This document shows, piece after piece, positions 27,055 to 35,250 of a stretch of DNA of 64,000 nt; position 1 is the stretch's first letter; each line of letters starts with the position of its first letter. Origin of the DNA: Algoriphagus pacificus. GTDB lineage: Bacteria; Bacteroidota; Bacteroidia; Cytophagales; Cyclobacteriaceae. Location: positions 174,192-238,191 of the forward strand of contig NZ_JAFKCU010000006.1 of the NCBI RefSeq assembly GCF_017254845.1. Direction: 5' to 3'. The notes beneath the pieces are model-generated. The model was not told where the DNA came from. It searched no databases and was given only the letters and a program-made list of their open reading frames with translations. Both the position numbers and the translations under genes were made by a program.

Positions 27055-27338
27055 TATTTTCTTGATTTTAAGGAGGTAGTGATCTGAAAAACCCCTTGAT
27101 ATCTTGTTTTGCTGTGTAGTCCTTTTTTCTGTTGTTGAGAGGTTAGGAATAGACCTAATACGATAATTGAAATGGTGATCACACCTCCCAAAACCATACT
27201 GGTCAGACTCCCGATGAGGCCTCCCAATACGACTCCAATTACCAAAGAGGCAATTCCCCATCCGATAAATTTTCCCTGAAACCCACGATATATAAGAGGT
27301 TTTTGTAACCCCTTATATATCGGAAATTGCTTGGCCAT
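27054..27338 (-). CDS. traF: Conjugative transposon TraF-like protein (DUF4133)
   Basis: About 94 residues from the ATG at 27338 (MAKQFPIYKGLQKPLIYRGF), which overlaps the stop of the preceding gene as TAATG. The YKGLxKPLxYRGF block and two membrane segments (about 27-45 and 48-68) are the DUF4133/TraF signature. These are probable VirB3-like small inner-membrane proteins, usually directly before the VirB4 gene as here. Confidence 0.87.
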   Translation of the reverse strand: MAKQFPIYKGLQKPLIYRGFQGKFIGWGIASLVIGVVLGGLIGSLTSMVLGGVITISIIVLGLFLTSQQQKKGLHSKTRYQGVFQITTSLKSRK

Positions 27339-27643
27339 TAGACCCCGAAAAACGCTTTGATGATCACGCTCACTAATACTAAAAACAGGCAGGAGCCGCC
27401 CCAACCCATCAATTCTTTATTGATATCCTGGTCTCCTGAATTCCATTTGATGTAGACCCGGATGCCTCCTATAAGTCCGACAACTGCTCCGATCACCAGA
27501 CAAAGACTAGCTACGGGATCGACATATGCCAGTAGTGAAGATTCGGCTGCTGTTATTCCTTGCACTCCTTGTGCTTTGGCAGAGATTGTGGCGAAGCCAG
27601 TTAGTAAGGTGCTGGCGATGATTTTTTTGGTTCTTTTGAACAT
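27338..27643 (-). CDS. traE: DUF4134 TraE-like protein, copy 2
   Basis: About 101 residues from the ATG at 27643 (MFKRTKKII); an in-frame ATG at 27676 would add 11 residues. There is an N-terminal signal or membrane segment, then two membrane segments around VASLCLVIGAVVGLIGGIRVYIKWNSGDQDI, the DUF4134/TraE pattern. The family is probably the VirB2-like pilin-type membrane protein. A second member with the same pattern precedes it 47 bp upstream. Confidence 0.85.
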   Translation of the reverse strand: MFKRTKKIIASTLLTGFATISAKAQGVQGITAAESSLLAYVDPVASLCLVIGAVVGLIGGIRVYIKWNSGDQDINKELMGWGGSCLFLVLVSVIIKAFFGV

Positions 27644-27689
27644 GATAGTTATGGTTTTGGTAAGAAAATATTTCATTGAGATTCATTTG

Positions 27690-28013
27690 TTAAGGGAGTG
27701 GCACTCCAAATAGGCCACTGAGGAAAAGACCAATGGTTGATAAAAAGAGACAGGCTCCAAACCAGCTGATCACCTGAACATCTATATGATGCCTGCCCAT
27801 CTGCCAATTGTTGTAAACCCGAAGGCCACCCAGCAATCCCGAAACGGCTCCAACTACGAAGGATAACCTTGAGAAAGCGACATAGAATTTCTCCATATCA
27901 TTCTCTACAGTATTGAATTCTGACACTCCAGGAGGAGACTGAGCAATGCTTTCTGAACTGGCCAAAAGCAGAAATAGAAAACCGCTAACTAGAAAATATT
28001 GGCGTGTCCTCAT
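27690..28013 (-). CDS. DUF4134 TraE-like protein, copy 1
   Basis: A 107-residue protein with a signal peptide (ending SIAQ) and two membrane segments around FVVGAVSGLLGGLRVYNNWQMGRHHID. This matches the conserved block of the neighbouring TraE-like protein (xGxxxGLxGGxRVYxxWxxG). It is a tandem paralog pair, perhaps giving a two-subunit pilus or channel. It overlaps the upstream gene by four bases. Confidence 0.82.
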   Translation of the reverse strand: MRTRQYFLVSGFLFLLLASSESIAQSPPGVSEFNTVENDMEKFYVAFSRLSFVVGAVSGLLGGLRVYNNWQMGRHHIDVQVISWFGACLFLSTIGLFLSGLFGVPLP

Positions 28014-28381
28014 GAGTACACAATGGTTTTTTTCATTTCAATTGTGCCTTCTTTAGCTAGGGCAAACAAGGAATCGATATTGGTCACTCCTCCAGATGAC
28101 TTGACTGGATTTACCTCATTGATTTCTATCCCATCAACTTCTTCGGTTTCCTTGTTCGGATTATTTGCAATGGAATTAGCTGGGTTAGGAGCTATTGGCT
28201 CATCATCCTCTATAACTGTGGGTTTCTCGTCAAACTCTGTTAAATCTGACTCGAATGTGTATGCATCACCTTCTTGGATTCCTGCAACTCGAGGCTTTCG
28301 CAATACATCGATTATGACATTTGCGGCATAATACACTACATAGAATAGGGCTAGGTATAAAAAGAAGTCTGTCCAGGTCAT
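28010..28381 (-). CDS. Small membrane-anchored tra protein
   Basis: A 123-residue protein with one N-terminal membrane helix (about residues 5-25) and a long acidic, Pro/Asn-rich cytoplasmic or periplasmic tail. In gene order it takes the traD position of CTnDOT-type loci, but I see no sequence signature for a named family. It overlaps the downstream TraE-like gene by four bases and follows the upstream gene by two, so it is part of the operon. Confidence 0.72.
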   Translation of the reverse strand: MTWTDFFLYLALFYVVYYAANVIIDVLRKPRVAGIQEGDAYTFESDLTEFDEKPTVIEDDEPIAPNPANSIANNPNKETEEVDGIEINEVNPVKSSGGVTNIDSLFALAKEGTIEMKKTIVYS

Positions 28382-28383
28382 CG

Positions 28384-28728
28384 TTAAATCTTATTTAGTG
28401 ATTGTTTTATTTCATTGATCAGTTCGGGGTTTTCCTTGAAAAACTCCCAGCATAAAAAATTCACGAAGGAGGTCACATCCACTCGAAAAGTGGGATTCAG
28501 AAGCTTCAAGACTTCTTCAGTTCTAGCATCTATTCGAATCAATCGTTTTGAATCCCCTTTCACTTCAAATTTTCTCATGCTTTCCAAAAGCTTATTGATA
28601 TCTGATGCTTCCTTGTCGACATTATCATTTTCTTCAGCTACTGATGGCAAAACGTCATGATTTTCACCGATAGTTATCTCACCTCGGACACCTTGCACCA
28701 ACTTATTTATATAGTCTCCGCTTCCCAT
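28384..28728 (-). CDS. Small DUF3408/TraB-C-like protein
   Basis: A 114-residue acidic, helical protein with a C-terminal block (RLIRIDARTEEVLKLL, then FVNFLCWEFFKENP). It resembles the DUF3408-type TraB/TraC proteins and ribbon-helix-helix partners of ParA in Bacteroidetes elements. It overlaps the 3' end of the ParA-like gene by 22 bases. It probably acts with the ParA-like protein in DNA binding or relaxosome placement (inference). Confidence 0.68.
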   Translation of the reverse strand: MGSGDYINKLVQGVRGEITIGENHDVLPSVAEENDNVDKEASDINKLLESMRKFEVKGDSKRLIRIDARTEEVLKLLNPTFRVDVTSFVNFLCWEFFKENPELINEIKQSLNKI

Positions 28729-29357
28729 GTAGATTCCGTTTCTATGTGGTCATCAAAAATTTTATTGAAAATTGGATCCAGGATAGGAACCAGTGTTTCG
28801 GGAGTATAGGAAGTAGTCAGACGCTGAAAATCTATTCTGTCAGATACCGGGGAGCTGAGTTCTCCAAATTGTCCCAAAGCTTGGTTGACACTTTCCAGTG
28901 TTTCGTATTTGACGGAGGATTTGACCCGATTGGGAATCAAGATGATATTACTTGATGGGTTCACCTTTTTGACCACATAACAAAACTCAAAAGTGCTGGT
29001 CACGCTATATTCGTCATAGCAGAAAGGGCAAATGATCAATTCAGACTCTTTGAAAACTTGGATCAGATTATCGTCATCCATTTTCCCAGCCAAGTCAATG
29101 ACTGTTAGCTGAGATGGATCTTGGCTTGCTTTCTTTTTGATGGACTTAAATCCAGGAATATTAGCAAGCTCAACTTCATACAGCTTTTCATTCTCCAGCA
29201 GATCCGAATTGAGGTATTTGTTGTACAAAGACTGCTGAAAATCCATGTCAAAGACTTTCACCTTTCTATTCCTTTTTTGGACGGCGAAATTGGAAAACAG
29301 AACCGCAAGGGTACTTTTTCCAACTCCACCTTTTTGGTTTGCAAACAGTATGATCAT
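28707..29357 (-). CDS. traA: ParA-like ATPase of the transfer locus (TraA)
   Basis: About 216 residues from the ATG at 29357 (MIILFANQKGGVGKST), ten bases after the mobB stop. The deviant Walker A motif is K9-G-G-V-G-K14-S, and a Walker A' aspartate lies in VFDMDFQQ. TraA of CTnDOT-type elements is such a ParA/MinD-family protein and may position the transfer machinery or element DNA. It is distinct from the second ParA at 34192, which has another partner gene. Confidence 0.85.
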   Translation of the reverse strand: MIILFANQKGGVGKSTLAVLFSNFAVQKRNRKVKVFDMDFQQSLYNKYLNSDLLENEKLYEVELANIPGFKSIKKKASQDPSQLTVIDLAGKMDDDNLIQVFKESELIICPFCYDEYSVTSTFEFCYVVKKVNPSSNIILIPNRVKSSVKYETLESVNQALGQFGELSSPVSDRIDFQRLTTSYTPETLVPILDPIFNKIFDDHIETESTWEAETI

Positions 29358-29367
29358 CCTTAAATTT

Positions 29368-30696
29368 TTATCTCGTGATTTCATTTTCTCCTTTTCGTTT
29401 CTTGTTCCTTCTCCTGCCATGGACAGCCTCGTCATCTACATCATCGGCGATATTAAGCGTTGGGATCAAGTCGAATTCCTCCTGAGCTTGAGTCCTTGAT
29501 TGATCGCCTGACTCACTGAAATATTTGGCTAATGCCAGCTGTTGATCTGGCGAAAGAATGTCTTTGGTTAAAATGTCACCTTGGGAGGTTTTCAGATAGG
29601 AATTCCCATCTCGATTCTCGAATTGAAGGGAATGAAACTCCATTCCTTTTCGGACTGTTGGGAAATCGTTTAGGGCTGATTGTAGCTTCACCTTTCCTCC
29701 AATCTTGTCAACCAACAGCTCTTTTATCTTATCCTTGGATTGGTAAGTCTTTCTCACTCCCTCCTGCTCCATCAAGCTTTTCAATGGAAATACTTCACTT
29801 CCTTTGAAAATGATCCTACTGGAATTATCGATGATGGAATAGCCATAAGGAGTCCTCCCTTCTTTCCCATGAAATTTCAGTTCTATGCCAAACTTGTCTT
29901 TAAGGAAATCTCCAAGATCCGAGCGATAGCCATAATGTTTTTGGTTCTTTCCTCCATGTGTTGGCTCAAAAAGTGGGACTGGCTTGGTTTGATAAACCTT
30001 GGAGTATTTGTCGAGAATTGCTTTCAGCTGAAAAGCCCTGGACTTATTCAATTCATAAGATTGGATTTTCTGATTGATCTCAGACATCGGGATTGCCCCT
30101 TGAACTGAGCCATACTTGATCAACTCCAACTGTTCATTTTTTTCTCTCAGCTTAAATCCCAGGTTCTCCAGAATCATCATCCCTTGAGCCTTCGTACTGA
30201 AATGAAACTCTCTTAGCTTTTCGACAGCCTTCCCTGCTTCATGCTTTGGATTCAATCGCATGATTTCATTGATCGCTTCCTGAGCTCTCAGTTTTTCAAA
30301 AGAATCATTGATCTTCTTTCCTTCCTTATCAATTCTGGAGGAGACAATGTGAACATGATTATTAGCGGTGTCTTTGTGAAAAACAATCAGGAAAGGATTG
30401 CTGCCATATCCCATTTTATCTACCCACTCATGAGCGATATCAGATAATTGCTCCTTGGAATACTCTCTGCCTTTGCAACTGATCATGGCATGGAATTGCT
30501 TGTCTTTGACAATAGAGTTCCTGTTCGAATGAGCCATCAAATAGTTTTTGACTTCATGAGGTCCTACCTCCTTTGTGTCCTGGAGATAACCAAAATTTCG
30601 AAGCCTGGTCAGCTCTCCCTTTTCATTCTGGGTTTTGTTGGTGTTGTATGTCACGCCATTGAATGAACTTGTACTGGAAAGGATCTTAACTCTCAT
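29368..30696 (-). CDS. mobB: Relaxase MobB
   Basis: A 442-residue relaxase of the mobilization-nuclease family (PF03432). The three-histidine metal motif is visible: H107 followed by H114-V-H116 (NNHVHIVSSRI), with H69 in the preceding FHAMIS block. The probable catalytic tyrosine is in the N-terminal region (Y17 or Y38). It nicks oriT and covalently leads the transferred strand. The C-terminal half is helical and lysine-rich. Its start overlaps the mobA stop by four bases. Confidence 0.9.
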   Translation of the reverse strand: MRVKILSSTSSFNGVTYNTNKTQNEKGELTRLRNFGYLQDTKEVGPHEVKNYLMAHSNRNSIVKDKQFHAMISCKGREYSKEQLSDIAHEWVDKMGYGSNPFLIVFHKDTANNHVHIVSSRIDKEGKKINDSFEKLRAQEAINEIMRLNPKHEAGKAVEKLREFHFSTKAQGMMILENLGFKLREKNEQLELIKYGSVQGAIPMSEINQKIQSYELNKSRAFQLKAILDKYSKVYQTKPVPLFEPTHGGKNQKHYGYRSDLGDFLKDKFGIELKFHGKEGRTPYGYSIIDNSSRIIFKGSEVFPLKSLMEQEGVRKTYQSKDKIKELLVDKIGGKVKLQSALNDFPTVRKGMEFHSLQFENRDGNSYLKTSQGDILTKDILSPDQQLALAKYFSESGDQSRTQAQEEFDLIPTLNIADDVDDEAVHGRRRNKKRKGENEITR

Positions 30697-31058
30697 TTGA
30701 TTACTCGATAGATCTGTTTTAATACCTTATTCATGAAGTCACGGTATTCCAGGTGCTTTGACATCAGAACCGTGTGCTCTTCAAAAATTCTTGTTGGAAT
30801 TTTATCCCGGTAGGTATTGGCATGTTTTGCCAATTGGTTGATATTGTTGTTAACTCTTGCTTGTTCGGAGACTACTTTATCGATCGTATTAAGGATTCCT
30901 TTTGTATCAATAAGCCTGTTCTGATCATTACTAAGTTTGACTCTGATCAAATAGCTCAAAGACACCTTTAGCAATCTGCTTTCTTCTTTCAATCGGGTAT
31001 AGATCTCCGGCTTTAACCTGACAGATACCCAGGAAAGATTTTCATTTTTCTCTTTCAT
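30693..31058 (-). CDS. mobA: Relaxosome accessory protein MobA (MobC family)
   Basis: A 121-residue protein with an N-terminal ribbon-helix-helix (WVSVRLKPEIYTRLKEESR) and the MobC-family helical block (VNNNINQLAKHANTY), PF05713 type. It binds oriT and helps the relaxase. In Bacteroidetes elements it is called MobA. Its start lies 79 bp left of a perfect inverted repeat that may be the nick region. Confidence 0.87.
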   Translation of the reverse strand: MKEKNENLSWVSVRLKPEIYTRLKEESRLLKVSLSYLIRVKLSNDQNRLIDTKGILNTIDKVVSEQARVNNNINQLAKHANTYRDKIPTRIFEEHTVLMSKHLEYRDFMNKVLKQIYRVIK

Positions 31059-31136
31059 GGCTGTGCGTTAACAGGAGTAAAGAATTGGAATCTCTAGATG
31101 AAAAAAAATACCTAGAATTGCGCAAAAATGAGATAT

Positions 31137-31182
31137 AGGTATATCTGCGTATCCATATATTTATATACGCAGATATACCTAC
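31137..31182. other. Perfect 17-bp inverted repeat, candidate oriT or operator
   Basis: TAGGTATATCTGCGTAT (31137-31153) and ATACGCAGATATACCTA (31166-31182) are exact reverse complements with a 12-nt AT-rich centre. It sits between the mobA start and the LuxR gene stop. No T-run follows, so a terminator is unlikely. Being next to mobA/mobB makes it the best oriT candidate in the window; an operator for a dimeric regulator is the alternative. Confidence 0.6.
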
Positions 31183-31210
31183 TCAATGGGTTGAAACAAG
31201 GATTTTTGAA

Positions 31211-32131
31211 TTATGAATAAGAGTTTAGTGAGTTGATCAACTCTACTCTGTTTTTGCTTTCAGACTTTTTGTAAATTGCCTGAAGGTGTTTATTTACTGT
31301 TCTTTCGGAAATAAAAAGTTTATCAGCAATCTCCTTACTGGTCAATCCTTGCGAAGCTTGTTCTGCAACTTCACATTCTCTTTTCGTCAGTCCAAGTTCA
31401 GTACATCTTTGATTGAAAAATGCACTTTGATCAATCTGTATTTTCTGATCAAAACCATTCAACTTTTCAAATGCCTTCCGGTTTTCATAAATCATCTTTC
31501 GGATAAATAAGAAAGTTATCACTACGAAGCCGAGATTAGTGACCATAACCTCAGTAAACTGGGAAGCATCAACGTAACTAAAAATTGGCAAGAACACCCA
31601 AGGACACATTGCTGCGTAGCTTAGAATTGCCTCTAACCTGTGTTTTGTCTTTTTATATTTCTTGCGAATAAATAAAAATATCAATGTGTCTAAATAAATG
31701 GCATACAAAACCGGTATGGCCATTCCATACCAAATAACATTTGATAGATCATTTGATAATGGAAGCAGAATCCCAAAGGATAAAATGAATGGGGCAATAA
31801 AGAAATACCAGACACCTTTTTTAGCATGCCATTCCAGATCATCTAATCCGAAAACCTTATAGAAATAAAATGGGAAATAAGAACCCATACAGAAGCCAGT
31901 CCCATATGCAAGATTGATTTGCAGATTGATATCCAATGGAAGGTTTGGGTCTGGAAATAACCCGCCAGTAATGTTATAAAGAATCAGTAATCCTAAAAGG
32001 ATCAAGTAATACTTTCGAATTTTATCTGATGGATTCTCAAGGTAGAAAACCAGCTGAGTTACAAAAAACAAAACCTCGCATACAACAAAAATGAAAGTTG
32101 CAAGATGCATTTCAGTTCCAAAAACATTCAT
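31211..32131 (-). CDS. Membrane-bound LuxR-type transcription regulator
   Basis: A 306-residue protein with about six or seven membrane segments in residues 10-215 and a C-terminal LuxR/GerE helix-turn-helix (residues ~240-300: LTKRECEVAEQASQGLTSKEIADKL, shown in two adjoining parts of the family pattern, then ISERTVNKHLQ). It probably senses a membrane or extracellular signal and controls genes nearby. It follows a GNAT gene with a four-base overlap (ATGA), so the two are one operon. It ends just before the candidate oriT, suggesting control of mobilisation (inference). Confidence 0.85.
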   Translation of the reverse strand: MNVFGTEMHLATFIFVVCEVLFFVTQLVFYLENPSDKIRKYYLILLGLLILYNITGGLFPDPNLPLDINLQINLAYGTGFCMGSYFPFYFYKVFGLDDLEWHAKKGVWYFFIAPFILSFGILLPLSNDLSNVIWYGMAIPVLYAIYLDTLIFLFIRKKYKKTKHRLEAILSYAAMCPWVFLPIFSYVDASQFTEVMVTNLGFVVITFLFIRKMIYENRKAFEKLNGFDQKIQIDQSAFFNQRCTELGLTKRECEVAEQASQGLTSKEIADKLFISERTVNKHLQAIYKKSESKNRVELINSLNSYS

Positions 32132-32697
32132 AGCGCCTCCTTTTTATAAAAGTAAAATGGGAACCCAAATTCATCAGAAGAAGCATAGGTAGAGAATCCT
32201 AAGTTTTCATACCATTTAAAGTTACGCTCTGTGGATGTCTCCAAGCAGACAGGAAGTTGCTTTTCTTTGGCCATTCTGAGAATTGACTCCATCAGCATTG
32301 ATCCCTCTCCTCTCCCTTGGCTTTCCGGTTCCACGCCAATAAACCATACATAGAGAAATGGTTCTTTGGGTTGAGTTTCTTCAATGCTTGATTCTCGTTT
32401 GAGAACTTTGGGTATTTTAGGAATCCCTATTCCCTGGAGAGCCAGTTTCAGATCCCAAACCCATAATTTAAAAGGCTTACTCTTCTGATCTGAATATTTT
32501 ATCAACGCGCAAGAATTACCGGAATCAGAAACAAATACTTCCCCATTCTCCAAACAGTTTTCCAGACTGTACTCCATGAGAACTTTTCTACCTTTTTCGG
32601 TTTTCCCGACCACAAAGTCAACGGATTTATTTCCCTTGAATGATTCTACTAATATGTTGATGATTTTATTTCGATCCTGTTCGATGAATTTTCTCAT
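32128..32697 (-). CDS. GNAT-family N-acetyltransferase
   Basis: A 189-residue GNAT protein. Motif A is VEPESQGRGEGSMLM near residues 120-135 (acetyl-CoA pyrophosphate loop Q-x-x-G-x-G/S), and the C-terminal NFKWYENLGF is typical of the fold. The substrate is unknown; small GNATs of this shape modify small molecules or proteins. It is the first gene of an operon with the membrane LuxR regulator. A co-regulated or resistance function is possible. Confidence 0.88.
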   Translation of the reverse strand: MRKFIEQDRNKIINILVESFKGNKSVDFVVGKTEKGRKVLMEYSLENCLENGEVFVSDSGNSCALIKYSDQKSKPFKLWVWDLKLALQGIGIPKIPKVLKRESSIEETQPKEPFLYVWFIGVEPESQGRGEGSMLMESILRMAKEKQLPVCLETSTERNFKWYENLGFSTYASSDEFGFPFYFYKKEAL

Positions 32698-33349
32698 TTA
32701 TCAGTATTAAATTTTAACCGAGTTGCGAGGTTGAATAATCCTTTTGAGATGATTCTGCAAAGAATCTCAAAAAAGGCAAGTCAGTGTTTGGGAGGAAAAT
32801 TCGAAGAATTTGTGTCACAAATACACAACTTGCAGGGAACACGCAAAAGGTTGCCTAACCTTTAATTCAGGTAAAAACCCACAAAACCTTCAACGCTCTT
32901 AAAACTCTTCACGTATCCAAAACCCTAAAAACATGACTAAAACTCTCGGTTAAATCTCTTTAAACCTCAGGATATAGATGATTACAAATCCTATATCCAT
33001 ATATCTAGACATATACATATGTAGATATATGGAAATCACATTAATCCTATTTCTAAATACATTTATAGGCATATATTTGTCTTAGGTTATTCATTGAAAA
33101 GCTGCAAAAGGAAAATGGGACAAGATTTCATCCACCCATTCATTGATAGAGCTTTCCTGAGAATTCTATTTATGCAGATTTAATTCCTTAAATATCGGAA
33201 GCATTCCGATGCCAAGTTTTCACCCAAAATGGATAATCTGTAAAAGGGTATTGGACTATTCCGTTTGAATATATCTATATATACAAATATATGGTTTTGC
33301 GATATTTTACACGAAATTTAGGCCAGGAGAATCAAGATTTAAAACATTA
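32698..33349. promoter_or_regulatory. Palindrome-rich non-coding region between divergent genes
   Basis: 652 bp without a gene, between the leftward GNAT/LuxR operon and the rightward XRE gene. It holds a 12-bp perfect inverted repeat, TCCATATATCTA (32996-33007) with TAGATATATGGA (33022-33033), and several further TATAT-type partial palindromes (33059-33078, 33268-33292). The TATATCT core also occurs in the repeat at 31137-31182. It must carry the two divergent promoters; it could also be a replication or transfer control region. No promoter can be fixed by eye. Confidence 0.55.
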
Positions 33350-33700
33350 ATGACTGAAAATCAGCGATTAAAAATTGTTAGAAAATTTTTAAACAGGACC
33401 CAGGTGGACTTTGCTTCCTCCATTGGGTTGACTCAAGCTGGCTATTCAGATATTGAAAGAGGTAAGAACAATGTCTCTGGAAAAATTAAGATTCTCCTTA
33501 AAAGAGAACACGATGTCAATATAAGTTGGTTGGAAACTGGTGATGGAGAAATGTTCCTTCCGATGAGTGAAAAACAAAAAACAGAAGAACAAGCAGAAAT
33601 CTATAAGTTGAAATTGGAAATAGAAAGACTAGAAAAAGAAAATAATCGACTGATTTCAGAAAACAATCAACTTCGTAAAACTTCAGATCCAAGAAACTAA
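33350..33700 (+). CDS. XRE-family regulator with C-terminal leucine-zipper-like coil
   Basis: A 116-residue protein with an N-terminal helix-turn-helix of the phage-repressor/XRE type (residues ~8-60: TQVDFASSIGLTQAGYSDIERG) and a bacteroidete-style WLETGDGEM block. A coiled-coil tail (residues 82-110, heptads with LKLEIERLEKEN) for dimerisation follows. It is read divergently from the GNAT/LuxR operon, across the palindromic region, so those palindromes are its likely operators (inference). Confidence 0.87.
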   Translation: MTENQRLKIVRKFLNRTQVDFASSIGLTQAGYSDIERGKNNVSGKIKILLKREHDVNISWLETGDGEMFLPMSEKQKTEEQAEIYKLKLEIERLEKENNRLISENNQLRKTSDPRN

Positions 33701-33714
33701 AAGAAGTATACGGT

Positions 33715-34003
33715 CTACATCTGAATTATTGTTGTTAGAATAAGCATACTAACAATAATAGAACAAATCCCAAAGGTAAGCTGTACCCTCAAATCAGTTT
33801 TCCCCTTCAATGTCTTATAACCGGAAAAAATCAATGTACCCAATACGAATAGTATAAAGGGGAATGGTTAACAACTCACCGAAAATTGAAAACCAATTTG
33901 GAATTTCTATTAGATCGAATGAACCGATAAGAAGTATTGAAAAATAGAAAAAGGCAAAAATACTTCCGAATAACAACGATCTAATTAATGACATTTTACT
34001 CAT
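33715..34003 (-). pseudogene. Frameshifted small membrane-protein gene
   Basis: The frame starting at ATG 34003 encodes two hydrophobic helices (SLLFGSIFAFFYFSILLIG, FSIFGELLTIPL) and then stops at 33815. From about 33862 leftward another frame continues with the same kind of sequence (FILFVLGTLIFSGYKTLKG, then CSIIVSMLILTTII) and stops at 33715, 14 bp from the convergent XRE gene. Joined, they make a protein of about 96 residues with three or four membrane helices. A small insertion or deletion near 33850-33862 best explains this; a sequencing error is the alternative. Confidence 0.62.
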
Positions 34004-34126
34004 TTTTTATTTAAGGCTCCACAATTCCCTTTCTCGGTAACTCATTCTAATAATCAATCCAAATTCTTGTTGCAATCTGGAAACAAATCATTAATTAAAA
34101 AACACCCTAAGGAAGGACTTTTTATT

Positions 34127-34146
34127 ATGTTTTTATATAAAAACAT
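34127..34146. promoter_or_regulatory. 20-bp perfect palindrome upstream of parA
   Basis: ATGTTTTTATATAAAAACAT is fully self-complementary and lies 45 bp before the parA start at 34192. A site like this would suit a dimeric ribbon-helix-helix protein such as the small parA partner, as an autoregulatory operator or a partition site. A promoter-like TATCTTGG follows at about 34168. Confidence 0.6.
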
Positions 34147-34191
34147 CTTTAATTAAATACTTTTTTGTATCTTGGATTAAACTCCAAGCCA

Positions 34192-34938
34192 ATGAAAACT
34201 ATATCCATCATGAACCACAAAGGAGGAACAGGTAAAACTACTTCCTCCATCAATATCGGAGCTGGTCTGGCAAAAAAAGGATTAAAAGTCCTCTTGCTAG
34301 ATATCGACTCTCAAGCAAATCTGACAGAAGGTTTGGGCATCGCAGATCCTGAAGAATCGGTCTATGACTCTATCCGGGAAAATAAAAAATTGCCAGTTCT
34401 GAATATTTCTGACAACCTTGACTTGGTGCCTTCTTCGATAGATCTTCTAGGTGCAGAAATGGAAATCGTATCCAAAATCGGAAGAGAGCAAATTCTCAAC
34501 AAACTGCTTAAACCACTCAAACCAAATTACGATTTCATTCTTATTGATTGCCCTCCTTCGGTAGGACTCTTGACCGTAAATGCAATGGTAGCCAGTGACA
34601 CAATCTTACTCCCACTTCAGGGAGAATATTTTGCATACAAGGGTGTGGACAGGCTATTGGGAATCGTCCAAGAAGTAAGAGAAAACCTAAACGATAAATT
34701 AGACATTGGAGGAGTTTTTATCACCCAAATCAATACCCAAAGAATCCTCACCAAAACCATTGTCGACAAGCTGACTGAAGATCTCCAGGATAAAGTATTC
34801 GACAGTAAAATCCGGATTAATGTAGCCTTGGCCGAAGCACAGCTTCAAGGTCAAAGCATTTTCGATTATGCTCCAGAATCCAACGGAGCAAAAGACTATA
34901 AATTACTAGTCGAGGAAATCATTACCAAACTAAATTGA
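34192..34938 (+). CDS. parA: ParA-family partition ATPase
   Basis: About 248 residues from the ATG at 34192 (MKTISIMNHKGGTGKTTSS). The deviant Walker A is K10-G-G-T-G-K15-T. LLLDIDSQAN is the A' motif and FILIDCPPS the Walker B. It lacks the long N-terminal DNA-binding domain of type Ia ParA, so it is type Ib-like, which usually pairs with a small RHH protein, as found seven bases downstream. It segregates the element DNA. An in-frame TTG upstream (34165) is less likely. Confidence 0.88.
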   Translation: MKTISIMNHKGGTGKTTSSINIGAGLAKKGLKVLLLDIDSQANLTEGLGIADPEESVYDSIRENKKLPVLNISDNLDLVPSSIDLLGAEMEIVSKIGREQILNKLLKPLKPNYDFILIDCPPSVGLLTVNAMVASDTILLPLQGEYFAYKGVDRLLGIVQEVRENLNDKLDIGGVFITQINTQRILTKTIVDKLTEDLQDKVFDSKIRINVALAEAQLQGQSIFDYAPESNGAKDYKLLVEEIITKLN

Positions 34939-34945
34939 AATCAAA

Positions 34946-35215
34946 ATGGCAAAGAAGCTAAATGACCCAAGCAAGGGCAATAAAAACCTAGGAACTTCAA
35001 AAAGAGGCCTTGGAATGCTCATCAATTCCGAACCTGAATCACAGCAAAAGGAAAAACCCTCCAGTAAAGAGTTTGACACCGAAGACGTAAAAATCTATTC
35101 CCTCCGAATCCCAACTCCTATGTTCGACAAACTCAAATACGAAATAGGCCGAGAAACCAAATTATCCATGAGGGATATGATTTTAAAAGCAGTTGCGGAG
35201 CATTATGGGATTTAG
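34946..35215 (+). CDS. Small RHH partner of ParA
   Basis: An 89-residue basic protein with a disordered N-terminal 45 residues and a C-terminal ribbon-helix-helix (VKIYSLRIPTPMFDKLKYEI, RETKLSMRDMI). It is probably the ParB-type DNA-binding partner of the ParA encoded just before it. The N-terminal tail (SKRGLGMLI) may contact and stimulate ParA. The likely target is the 20-bp palindrome upstream of parA. Confidence 0.78.
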   Translation: MAKKLNDPSKGNKNLGTSKRGLGMLINSEPESQQKEKPSSKEFDTEDVKIYSLRIPTPMFDKLKYEIGRETKLSMRDMILKAVAEHYGI

Positions 35216-35250
35216 GATAGGGTTATTCATTTTTCCCAAAAAATTAGAAA

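Noticed and set aside
27055-27261. Extended N-terminus of the VirB4-like traG
   Set aside because: The extra codons overlap traF in another frame, and the TAATG junction at 27054 gives a standard start (MFKKKK).
31137-31182. Inverted repeat considered as a terminator for the LuxR gene
   Set aside because: No T-run follows the stem on either strand and the 17-bp AT-rich symmetric form fits a protein-binding or oriT site better.
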